This document shows, one piece after another, positions 24,551 through 31,737 of a stretch of DNA of 64,000 nt. Numbering within the stretch: position 1 is the stretch's first letter; each line of letters opens with the position of its first letter. A program made the translations under genes and the position numbers. The notes under the pieces are model-generated. The model did no database searches, was not told the origin of the DNA, and saw only the letters and a list, made by a program, of their open reading frames with translations. This stretch comes from CAZNKU01 sp964573775 (GTDB lineage Bacteria > Bacillota > Clostridia > Monoglobales > Firm-18), in the NCBI GenBank assembly GCA_964573775.1, contig CAZNKU010000003.1, forward strand, positions 22,918-86,917, written 5' to 3'.

Positions 24551-25527
24551 TACTGCGCACCCCTTTCTTTAACAATGCTTGGCTCTACATCTTCTTTAGT
24601 AAAGCTTGTAAGCGGAGGTACTGTTTCAAGGTCTGCACCTGCCTGATATTCGCCATAAAATTCATTTATATCCTTAATGAATTTACGGTTAAGCAAATGA
24701 AGCGGTATGTTCTGAGGACATACTCTTGCGCATTCACCGCAGTCTGTACAACGTCCGCAAACGTGGAAAGCTCTTATAATATGGAACATATTTTCTTCAA
24801 AAGTATCCGCATTAGCCTTACTTGCTACGCCTGAATTTGCATTGTCAAATACACAAGTTGTGCAAGTACAAGCAGGGCAGGCATTTCTGCAGGCATTACA
24901 TCTGATACATTTTGAAAGCTGACTTCTCCAGAATTCAAATCTTTCTTCTGATGTCATATTTTCAAGCTTTTCAACCATTTCAAAACGGTCAACTGTCGGT
25001 GTTTCAAATTCTTCACCAATTACTTCATCAGCGCAAACGTGCTTTTTACCTTTACAGCAAAGACACTTATCAAGCAAAACTTCGTTTCTGTCAAGCTCCT
25101 TGTCACCGTACAAAGTAGATATTTTAAGTGTTTTACCGTCATCTTCAATCTTTTCGATACCCTTAATGCCTTTTGCCCTAATCTTTTCGATATCAAGCTT
25201 ACCCTGGCAAGGAATACCTACGATTGTAATATTTTCTCTTTTAATCCTATGCTCTTTAATAAGCTGGTTAATACTGTATGTATCACAAGGCTTCAAAAAG
25301 GCAAGGATTTTTTCATCGCCCTTTGTTTCACGTACAAGATACTTTGTAAGATTGCTACCGCAAAAGCTGTCATATGTGAAACCGTCAAGGCTGTCGTCTT
25401 TAGTAAACAAAGCAGGTGTAGGGTCATAGAAGAATTCGCCCTGTTTCCAGGCAAGTACTTTATTAACTGTACCGTCTGCAAGTAATTTTTCTGCTTTTTC
25501 TTTCATTAAATCGAAAACTCTTTGCAT
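24550..25527 (-). CDS. flxC: FlxC-like iron-sulfur protein
   Basis: 325 residues. The N-terminal half resembles the coenzyme F420 hydrogenase beta fold (ILAFLKPCDTYSINQL, IVGIPCQGKLD), with an extra Cys cluster CLCCKGKKHVC. The C-terminal half has two 4Fe-4S motifs, CIRCNACRNACPACTC and CGRCTDCGECARVCP. It begins 22 bases inside the end of FlxD. Together with FlxA and FlxB it forms the NAD(P)H-side module of a bifurcating Hdr complex. The F420-like N-terminal half does not by itself imply F420 use. Confidence 0.83.
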   Translation of the reverse strand: MQRVFDLMKEKAEKLLADGTVNKVLAWKQGEFFYDPTPALFTKDDSLDGFTYDSFCGSNLTKYLVRETKGDEKILAFLKPCDTYSINQLIKEHRIKRENITIVGIPCQGKLDIEKIRAKGIKGIEKIEDDGKTLKISTLYGDKELDRNEVLLDKCLCCKGKKHVCADEVIGEEFETPTVDRFEMVEKLENMTSEERFEFWRSQLSKCIRCNACRNACPACTCTTCVFDNANSGVASKANADTFEENMFHIIRAFHVCGRCTDCGECARVCPQNIPLHLLNRKFIKDINEFYGEYQAGADLETVPPLTSFTKEDVEPSIVKERGAQ

Positions 25528-25955
25528 CTCAAATCCTCCAATCTCTTATTCTCACCTAATTCGTGGATTTTCTTTGCAAAATCATTCATTGTATCAGCAA
25601 ACTTAGCACCTTCAGCTGCAGAAACCCATTCAACACGTGTACGGTCTCTTTCAATACCCAAAAAGTCAAGCATACTGAACAACAATGTCATTCTTCTTCT
25701 TGTATAATAGTTACCTGTTGTGTAGTGGCAGTCACCTGGATGACAACCGCAAAGGATAACACCGTCTGCACCCCTCTGGAAAGCACGAAGGATAAACATA
25801 GGGTTAACACGGCATGAGCAAGGCACACGGATAATCTTTACATTTGCAGGGTAGTTAAGTCTGTTAGTACCTGCAAGGTCAGCGCCTGCATAACTGCACC
25901 AGTTACAGCAGAATGCAACAATCAACGGTTTGAATTCTTTGTTTTCTATTTGCAT
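25506..25955 (-). CDS. flxD: FlxD/MvhD-like [2Fe-2S] linker protein
   Basis: 149 residues with the MvhD motifs FCCNWCSYAGAD, VPCSCRVNP and LCGCHPGDCHY, five or more Cys that bind a [2Fe-2S] cluster. MvhD/FlxD docks on HdrA and conducts electrons from the hydrogenase or Flx module. It overlaps HdrA by 10 bases and FlxC by 22 bases. The family match is unambiguous. Confidence 0.92.
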   Translation of the reverse strand: MQIENKEFKPLIVAFCCNWCSYAGADLAGTNRLNYPANVKIIRVPCSCRVNPMFILRAFQRGADGVILCGCHPGDCHYTTGNYYTRRRMTLLFSMLDFLGIERDRTRVEWVSAAEGAKFADTMNDFAKKIHELGENKRLEDLRCKEFSI

Positions 25956-27931
25956 ATTGCATCCACCTCCGCCATGATTTGTCTGTTAGAAAATCCCTTA
26001 AGGTCCATAGCGCCTGAAGGACAAGCTACTGTACAAGCACCGCAGCCCTGACATACTGCTTCGTTAACCTGTGCAACACGTCTTACCTCCATACCTCCCG
26101 GGATTCTGAATTCCTTATCTGCATACGTAATAGCACCGTAAGGACATACCTTTTCACACTGTGAGCAACCGTTACAAAGCATTTCATTAGACTGAGAAAC
26201 GCATGGGTTACATGTAAGCTTATCTTTTACAAGCAAGCCTATAACCTTAGCAGCAGCGGCAGAAGCCTGAGATACTGTTTCAGGAATATCCTTAGGACCC
26301 TGACACATACCCGAAAGGAACACCCCTGCTGTTGGGCTTTCTACAGGGCGAAGCTTTGGATGAGCTTCTGTGAAGAAGTCGTTTGTATCCATACTTGCTG
26401 TAAGCTTTGTAGCAAGAGGACGTGCAGTTTCATCAGGTTCAATAGCAGCAGCCAAAACTACCATATCAGCACTGATGTGTAGCTGTTCGTTTGAAATAAG
26501 GTCTGAAGCCTGAACTTCAAGCTTACCGTTTGAAGGAACAACCTTGCCAACCATACCCTTGATGTAATGTACACCGTATTCTTCAACAGCACGGCGGTAG
26601 AATTCATCAAAGTTCTTACCGGGAGTACGTACGTCAATATAGAATACATAAACGTCCGTATCGGGATATTTTTCTCTTGTAAGCATAGCATGCTTTGCTG
26701 TATACATACAGCAAACCTTTGAACAATAAGGCTTACCGCAGCCTGAAGTATCACGTGAACCTACACACTGCACGAAAACAATTGTGTGTGGATGTTCACC
26801 GTCAGAAGGTCGAAGTAAAGTACCGTTTGTAGGACCTGCCGCGTTCATAAGTCTTTCATATTCAAGTGATGTAACTACGTCAGGACTCTGCTTATAAGCA
26901 AATTCCTCGTATTTATCAAGATTAATTGTGTTAAAGCCTGTTGCAACAACAATTGCACCATATTCTCTTTCCACAAATTCATCCTTTTGAGTATAGTCAA
27001 TAGCCTTAGCACCGCAAACCTTTGAACAAACACCGCACTTACCTGTTTTTAACATTGTGCAGTAGTCAGGGTCAATTGTAGCAACCTTAGGTACAGCCTG
27101 TGCAAAAGGAATGTAGATTGCACGCTTTGTATCCATACCCATATTAAAGTCGTTAGGAACTTTTTTCTGTGGGCATTTTTCTGTACATACGCCGCAACCT
27201 GTACATAAATCTTCGTTTACATAACGGGCTTTTTTTCGTATTGTAACGTTAAAGTTACCTACGAAGCCCTTAACATCTTCAACCTCACTGTAAGAGAAAA
27301 TGTTAATCTTTTCATTCTGTGCAACGTCAACCATTTTAGGTGTAAGGATGCATGCCGCACAGTCAAGTGTTGGAAAAGTCTTGTCAATCTGCGCCATTTT
27401 ACCGCCGATTGTAGGCTTTTTCTCAACGATATCAACTTCAAAACCTGCTTCTGCAATGTCAAGAGCAGTCTGAATACCTGCAATACCGCCACCGATAACC
27501 AAGGCTCTCTTTGTAACAGGGCTTTCACCTGCTTTAAGCGGTGTGTTAAGCTGTACTTTAGCGATAGCAGCTCTGCCAAGTATAACCGCCTTTTCAGTAG
27601 CAGTTTCCATATCCTTATGAATCCATGAGCACTGTTCACGGATGTTTGCAATTTCAACCATATATGGGTTTAAGCCTGCTGCCTGAGCAGTCTTACGGAA
27701 TGTAGCTTCGTGCATACGAGGTGAACATGAACATACAACGATACCTGTAAGGTTATGCTCCTTAATGGCATCCTTAATCATATTCTGACCTGCTTCAGAG
27801 CACATGTACTGATAGTCAACAGAGAAAACTACGCCCGGTTCATTTTTAAGTGTTTCAGCAACCTTATGCACATCAACAGTAGCAGCAATGTTACTTCCGC
27901 ACCAACATACAAATACGCCTATTCTTTGCAT
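25946..27931 (-). CDS. hdrA: HdrA, flavin-bifurcating subunit
   Basis: 661 residues, the usual bacterial length. An N-terminal cluster-binding domain (GVFVCWCGSNI), an FAD-binding thioredoxin-reductase-like domain (ALVIGGGIAGIQTALDIAEAG), an inserted ferredoxin-type domain (CTGCGVCTEKCP) and two C-terminal 4Fe-4S motifs (CNGCSQCEKVCP, CQGCGACTVACPSG) appear in order. HdrA carries the FAD at which bifurcation occurs, sending electrons to ferredoxin and to HdrBC. The gene follows HdrC by 17 bases. The direction of flow in this organism (NADH-driven ferredoxin reduction or the reverse) is inferred, not seen. Confidence 0.93.
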   Translation of the reverse strand: MQRIGVFVCWCGSNIAATVDVHKVAETLKNEPGVVFSVDYQYMCSEAGQNMIKDAIKEHNLTGIVVCSCSPRMHEATFRKTAQAAGLNPYMVEIANIREQCSWIHKDMETATEKAVILGRAAIAKVQLNTPLKAGESPVTKRALVIGGGIAGIQTALDIAEAGFEVDIVEKKPTIGGKMAQIDKTFPTLDCAACILTPKMVDVAQNEKINIFSYSEVEDVKGFVGNFNVTIRKKARYVNEDLCTGCGVCTEKCPQKKVPNDFNMGMDTKRAIYIPFAQAVPKVATIDPDYCTMLKTGKCGVCSKVCGAKAIDYTQKDEFVEREYGAIVVATGFNTINLDKYEEFAYKQSPDVVTSLEYERLMNAAGPTNGTLLRPSDGEHPHTIVFVQCVGSRDTSGCGKPYCSKVCCMYTAKHAMLTREKYPDTDVYVFYIDVRTPGKNFDEFYRRAVEEYGVHYIKGMVGKVVPSNGKLEVQASDLISNEQLHISADMVVLAAAIEPDETARPLATKLTASMDTNDFFTEAHPKLRPVESPTAGVFLSGMCQGPKDIPETVSQASAAAAKVIGLLVKDKLTCNPCVSQSNEMLCNGCSQCEKVCPYGAITYADKEFRIPGGMEVRRVAQVNEAVCQGCGACTVACPSGAMDLKGFSNRQIMAEVDAICK

Positions 27932-27948
27932 TTTACGTTTTCTCCTCC

Positions 27949-28341
27949 TTACTTACTGTATTTTCTGAACGCACTTACAATAGCCTGCTGTGGCAAATCC
28001 TCATCAAGCAAGCCAGGAACGTCGTTAGGTGTCATGTGGTTTGCACCCTGCTGTCTTATCTTCATAAGTCTTACAGCTTCAATAACATTTGCAGGTTCAA
28101 CACCTCTTGGGCATCTTTCAACACATGCAAAGCATGACAAACACTTGTAGATTGATTTTGATTCCATCAAAGGTTCAATGTTGCCCTTTTCAACCATATA
28201 TACGAATTCATGTGGATGATATTCCATTTCATCGTACGAAGGACAAGTTGCGGAGCATTTACCGCATCTCATACATTTCAGAACATTAACACCACTTGTA
28301 CGGAGGATTTGTTCTGTTTTTTCAGGGTTTTTGTTATACAT
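27949..28341 (-). CDS. hdrC: HdrC, two-cluster ferredoxin-like subunit
   Basis: 130 residues with two 4Fe-4S motifs, CMRCGKCSATCPS and CLSCFACVERCPRG. HdrC connects HdrA with HdrB. It lies 14 bases after HdrB and 17 before HdrA, the order B-C-A. Confidence 0.92.
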   Translation of the reverse strand: MYNKNPEKTEQILRTSGVNVLKCMRCGKCSATCPSYDEMEYHPHEFVYMVEKGNIEPLMESKSIYKCLSCFACVERCPRGVEPANVIEAVRLMKIRQQGANHMTPNDVPGLLDEDLPQQAIVSAFRKYSK

Positions 28342-28355
28342 TTTAAAATCCTCCT

Positions 28356-29138
28356 TTATTTAACATCCAAAGCTTCAGCTAAAAGCTCTGTGAAATAGTA
28401 AACGGGAACATCATATTCTGTGCCATTCTTTTTAAGATTGTACATACAAAGCGGACAAGCTGTAATAACCATTTCAGCACCGTTTTCAACAGCATCTTTC
28501 AAAACGTTGTTGCTCTTTTTCTGTGCCAATGCTTTGTCCTCCATTGTAACGTAACCGCCACAGCATTCGTTACGCATTGGATAAATTACAGGCTCACCGC
28601 CAAGTGCACGGATAAAGTCCTCAATAATTGTAGGATTTTCCGGATTATCCATCTGCATAGTTTTGCTTGGACGAAGAAGCATACAGCCGTAATAAGCCGC
28701 AATCTTCTTTCCTTCAAAAGGTTTTTTAACAGCTTCAGCAATTTTGTCAAAGCCGATTTTATCTCTTAACATTTCAAGGTAGTGAATAACATTTGTTTCA
28801 CCTGCATAAGGTTCTTCAAGCTGCATATAGTTGTTAGCCTTTGTGCGGATGTTGTCATCATTTTTCATATCGTCATTAACTCTTTTAATAACGTGATGAC
28901 AAGCAGAACAAACGGTTACAAGGTCCTGCCCCTTTTCTTTGGAATAAGCAAGAGCACGTACGGATGAAAGTTTGGATGCGACTTCGTCCTTACCCATTGT
29001 GTAGACGCCGCCGCAGCACTGCCAATCCGGTATTTCTTCTAAAGTTACCCCTAAAGCTTCTGCAGATTTTCTTGCATATGTATCAAGGTCAACCGCTTTA
29101 GTTTTAAGAGTACAACCAGGATAATAACTAAATACCAT
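28356..29138 (-). CDS. hdrB: HdrB, CCG-domain catalytic subunit
   Basis: 260 residues with two CCG domains: Cys9 in YYPGCTLK, then DWQCCGGVY and CSACHH; and YYGCML, NECCGGYV and CPLCMYN. Such domains hold the two unusual 4Fe-4S clusters that reduce a disulfide in methanogens. In bacteria the natural acceptor is uncertain: DsrC, another thiol protein, or here perhaps a link to fumarate reduction. It is the first gene of the tight hdr-flx string, preceded by a hairpin that separates it from the dehydrogenase gene. Confidence 0.92.
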   Translation of the reverse strand: MVFSYYPGCTLKTKAVDLDTYARKSAEALGVTLEEIPDWQCCGGVYTMGKDEVASKLSSVRALAYSKEKGQDLVTVCSACHHVIKRVNDDMKNDDNIRTKANNYMQLEEPYAGETNVIHYLEMLRDKIGFDKIAEAVKKPFEGKKIAAYYGCMLLRPSKTMQMDNPENPTIIEDFIRALGGEPVIYPMRNECCGGYVTMEDKALAQKKSNNVLKDAVENGAEMVITACPLCMYNLKKNGTEYDVPVYYFTELLAEALDVK

Positions 29139-29167
29139 AACTCTTTTCCTTTCAAAAATTATTTGTT

Positions 29168-29208
29168 GAAAAACTTCGATAGAAACGGCATATGGCGTCT
29201 CTATCGAA
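29168..29208 (-). terminator. Hairpin between the dehydrogenase gene and hdrB
   Basis: The 9-bp stem TTCGATAGA / TCTATCGAA (29200-29208 with 29175-29183), with a further partly paired inner portion, is followed on the minus strand by GTTTTTC. It could terminate part of the transcription from the upstream dehydrogenase or mark an RNA processing site. Confidence 0.65.
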
Positions 29209-29243
29209 AATTTTTACTCATTTTTAAAGTACCTTAAAAGATT

Positions 29244-30191
29244 CTACAAGTTAATACTTTTAATAACTTCTTTAAGCTTATCTGCACTTGCACGAAGCTT
29301 TGCAATTTCATCATCTGTAAGTGGAAGGATAACCTTACCGCTTGCACCTTTGTCATCGATAACAGCAAGTGTGCTTATACATACATCATCAATGCCGTAT
29401 TCACCGTTGTGCATTGTAGAAACAGGAAGTGCTGTCTGCATATCGCCGAAAATACATGAACAGATGTGACATACACAGGTTGCTACTGCATAGAAAGTAG
29501 CACCCTTTCTTTCAATAATAACACCACCGGACTTTCTTACAAATTCAATCATTTCGTCATAGTCAAATGATGAAGGTTGTTCGTCTCTGTACTTAACGGA
29601 ATCCCAGTACTTTTCAAAAGGTACATTTGAAATTGTACTTACTGACCACGGAACAAACGATGTGTCACCGTGTTCACCCAATACAAGTGCGTGTACGTTC
29701 TGTGGGTTAATTGAATAATTGTCTGCAATTTTTGCACGAAGTCTTGCAGTATCCAAAAGTGTACCTGAACCGATAATCTGATTTCCAGGCAAACCTGAGA
29801 ACTTAGCAAAAGCATAAGTCATTACGTCAACAGGATTACTTACTATAATATATATAGCATTTGGAGCATACTTAACAATTTTTTCAGTAATACTCTTCAT
29901 AGTATTTACGTTAGTCTGTGCAAGCTCCAATCTTGATTGACCGGGCTTTCTTGCAATACCTGATGTGATAATTACGATATCAGAATCCTTAGCATCAGGA
30001 TAGTCACCTGCATATATGTTTACAGGACTGCAATAAGGAGTACCCTGAGCAATATCCATTGCTTCCCCCTTTGCTTTTTCCACATTAATATCTATCAGAC
30101 AAATTTCTGAAGACAAACCTTTTGTTACCATTGTGTAGGCGATAGTAGAGCCAACGCTACCTGCACCTATAATCGTCACCTTATGACTCAT
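29244..30191 (-). CDS. Malate/lactate dehydrogenase-family protein with malate-type Arg
   Basis: 315 residues from the ATG at 30191, 8 bases after GGAGG; the TTG at 30197 is too close to it. NAD-binding VTIIGAGSVGSTIAYT, catalytic pair DTARLR (Asp, Arg) and LGEHGDT (His) are intact. The substrate-specificity loop reads GIARKPGQSR. The residue that is Gln in lactate dehydrogenases (NQKPGE) is Arg81 here, as in malate dehydrogenases (ARKPGM). That single change is known to switch the fold towards oxaloacetate. Being upstream of a fumarate reductase and C4 transporter, malate formation is favoured over lactate. The Gln after KPG is atypical of both. Confidence 0.8.
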   Translation of the reverse strand: MSHKVTIIGAGSVGSTIAYTMVTKGLSSEICLIDINVEKAKGEAMDIAQGTPYCSPVNIYAGDYPDAKDSDIVIITSGIARKPGQSRLELAQTNVNTMKSITEKIVKYAPNAIYIIVSNPVDVMTYAFAKFSGLPGNQIIGSGTLLDTARLRAKIADNYSINPQNVHALVLGEHGDTSFVPWSVSTISNVPFEKYWDSVKYRDEQPSSFDYDEMIEFVRKSGGVIIERKGATFYAVATCVCHICSCIFGDMQTALPVSTMHNGEYGIDDVCISTLAVIDDKGASGKVILPLTDDEIAKLRASADKLKEVIKSINL

Positions 30192-30206
30192 TTTCAAATC
30201 CTCCCT

Positions 30207-30236
30207 ATAATTCAGTCAAAAGCAAATGATTGTCAA
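30207..30236 (-). promoter_or_regulatory. Candidate promoter of the dehydrogenase/hdr-flx unit
   Basis: On the minus strand a perfect -35 TTGACA (30231-30236) is followed after 18 bases by AATTAT (30207-30212), a weak -10. It sits just upstream of the AGGGAGG of the dehydrogenase gene. Confidence 0.4.
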
Positions 30237-30239
30237 TTT

Positions 30240-31290
30240 TTTAACAAAGACATACAAGCCAATAAGGGTGAAATACCCACCCTTTTCAAAAAAAATACAA
30301 TATATTTATAACTTTTTACTATTATTTGTTCCCGAAAACCTCCGAGGATACATTACTACGAATTATAACACACATTCTGACAAAATTCAATACCTTTTTG
30401 TTAAATTTTTATCAGGTTTTTTATATCTATTACATATTATTAAATATGGAACAAAAATTCCATGGTTTTGTGGCAATTTTACACATAGAGTTAATATTTG
30501 TGTATTTCAAAAAAGCTTTCTTTGTTACTAAAGATAATGCATTGATTAACATTACAAAGGTAACGCGATGTGGAGTGTAATCTGAAGGACAGTAATTGTA
30601 AGTTACTATCCTTTTTGGGTACTTAAAGATATAATAATGTCTCCGACGGGGCACTTTTTTTGAAAAAAGTACCAAAAAAACTTCAAGTCGGTTCTGTCGG
30701 TAAGAAAATGTAGTTGCTCAGCTCGTAATTGAGCCGTCGGGAATATTCGCGACCTTTCGCTCAGAGTCCCTAAAACCGCCCGCCAGCAGCGGAAAATGAT
30801 ACGGGCGGTTTTTCGCCTCAATCAACATCGCTTTCGCATACATTTTCTAAACCTCCGCCACAGACTTGTTTTTTCGTAGGAAAGTATGTGGCACTGAATA
30901 AAGATAGTTTTAAAATTAAAATGTGGCACATACTTTCCCATAAGTCAACACGCCGTAGAGAGAGGGATTGCAAATCGTTTCGAAGTTTTGAAAAAATTGG
31001 CGTAAAATTGCACATATCATTTCCCTCTGCTGATGTGCAATTTTAGGGGCTCGCGCAATGGGTTTGCGTATAGCCCCGTGCGACAATTTTAAGAAACTGA
31101 CGAATTACGAGTTGCTGACCGAACGTCCCGGCGCCGATTTTTGCTTACTTATTGCGGATGAGTCCAAATCTTTGATTTGGCTAACGAATCCCATACAAAG
31201 GATGTCCAAGAAAACGAGCAGAGCGAAGTTTGATTGGAAACAGCCCCTGCTGTCGGCGCAAAAGTAAGTCCCCCGCGGACAGCGGAAAAA
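30240..31290. other. Gene-free, repeat-rich intergenic stretch
   Basis: No convincing coding region lies between the dehydrogenase and the rRNA methyltransferase. 30240-30620 is AT-rich. 30640-31260 is more GC-rich and repetitive: GGGCACTTTTTTTGAAAAAA, a hairpin ACCGCCCG / CGGGCGGT at about 30773-30812, partial inverted repeats around CTCAGCTCGTAATTG (30718) and AATTACGAGTTGCTGACC (31102), and at 31151-31254 the reverse copy of the 448-545 repeat. It looks like the decayed remains of inserted elements. Confidence 0.6.
31151..31254. repeat. Inverse copy of the 448-545 dispersed repeat
   Basis: GATGAGTCCAAATC, CGAATCCCATACAAAGGAT, GTCCAAGAAAACGAG and TTTGATTGGAAACAGC mirror the segment at 448-545 with scattered substitutions. 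It does not encode a protein. Confidence 0.75.
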
Positions 31291-31294
31291 CTTG

Positions 31295-31323
31295 TTGCAT
31301 TTTTAAATTTTGTATGGTACAAT
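31295..31323 (+). promoter_or_regulatory. Promoter of pseudoknot RNA copy A
   Basis: -35 TTGCAT (31295-31300), 17-base spacer, -10 TACAAT (31318-31323). Transcription would start within a few bases of the 5' arm of the RNA. Confidence 0.75.
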
Positions 31324-31326
31324 TAG

Positions 31327-31486
31327 TTTGCGACACAACTTAATAGAGTTACCAACATAGGGTGTTTTTTTGTTTTGGCAAAAATGCACGCTCTCTTTTA
31401 CACGCTTATGTTGGTGTCTAAAAGTTGTGTCGCAGCAAACGAGCTGTGCATTTTTCGGTGTACGGCTTATGTCGTGCACCTTTTTT
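31327..31486 (+). ncRNA. Pseudoknot RNA family, copy A
   Basis: 5' arm CGACACAACTT (31331-31341) pairs with AAGTTGTGTCG (31422-31432) and ACCAACATA (31351-31359) with TATGTTGGT (31407-31415). The loop contains a T-run, GGCAAAAATGCACGCTC and a second T-run. TGCACGCTC (31385-31393) can pair with GAGCTGTGCA (31441-31450) beyond the stem, with one bulged base, making a pseudoknot. TTTTTCGGTG follows, then a terminator. There is no open frame of note. The same architecture recurs at 53880 and 63792 with different arm sequences. Not recognised as a known Rfam-type class. Confidence 0.7.
31457..31486 (+). terminator. Terminator of pseudoknot RNA copy A
   Basis: GGTGTACG / CGTGCACC stem (one G-T pair) followed by TTTTTT. 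Confidence 0.8.
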
Positions 31487-31493
31487 ATCTTAT

Positions 31494-31532
31494 AGGAAAT
31501 TACTACACATGTGGTGTATGTAATTTCCTATA
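31494..31532. other. Long hairpin after RNA copy A
   Basis: ATAGGAAATTAC then ACAC, with the near-perfect partner GTGTATGTAATTTCCTAT. The stem is long and AT-rich; its function is unknown. Confidence 0.6.
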
Positions 31533-31544
31533 TTACACAAAAGT

Positions 31545-31660
31545 GCACCTTAATCCCCTCAAGATTGAGGGTTGATGCTTGCCGGTGGCAAGCGCCTATC
31601 AACGACCGTAGCGGACAGCGTAGACCAGGGGAGTTGATGTGTTTTTCAAAACACTTTTTT
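31545..31660 (+). ncRNA. Candidate structured RNA with terminator
   Basis: AATCCCCT near 31551 can pair with AGGGGAGTT near 31627, enclosing the hairpin GTTGAT-CTTGCC / GGCAAG-ATCAAC (about 31571-31605). It ends in an intrinsic terminator GTGTTTT / AAAACAC plus TTTTTT (31639-31660). No promoter of its own is obvious, so it may be a continuation of the copy A transcript region. No family recognised. Confidence 0.4.
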
Positions 31661-31737
31661 ATTTATAAAACGTAAGCTTTATCATTGCGACTTGAAAAAG
31701 AAATCCGCAGAAATTTATTACTCTGCGGATTTCAACC

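Noticed and set aside
29244..30191. L-lactate dehydrogenase as the primary call
   Set aside because: The specificity position is Arg, as in malate dehydrogenases, and the genes around it handle C4 acids. Lactate activity is not excluded.
31058..31267. 69-codon frame in the repeat island
   Set aside because: It is a reading of the reverse copy of the 448-545 repeat, without a ribosome binding site or any family match.
31295..31486. MITE copies as an explanation of the three pseudoknot RNA loci
   Set aside because: Transposed copies should share arm sequence. Here arms differ between copies yet remain complementary, only the loop and pseudoknot are similar, and each copy has its own promoter; at least A and B have a terminator.
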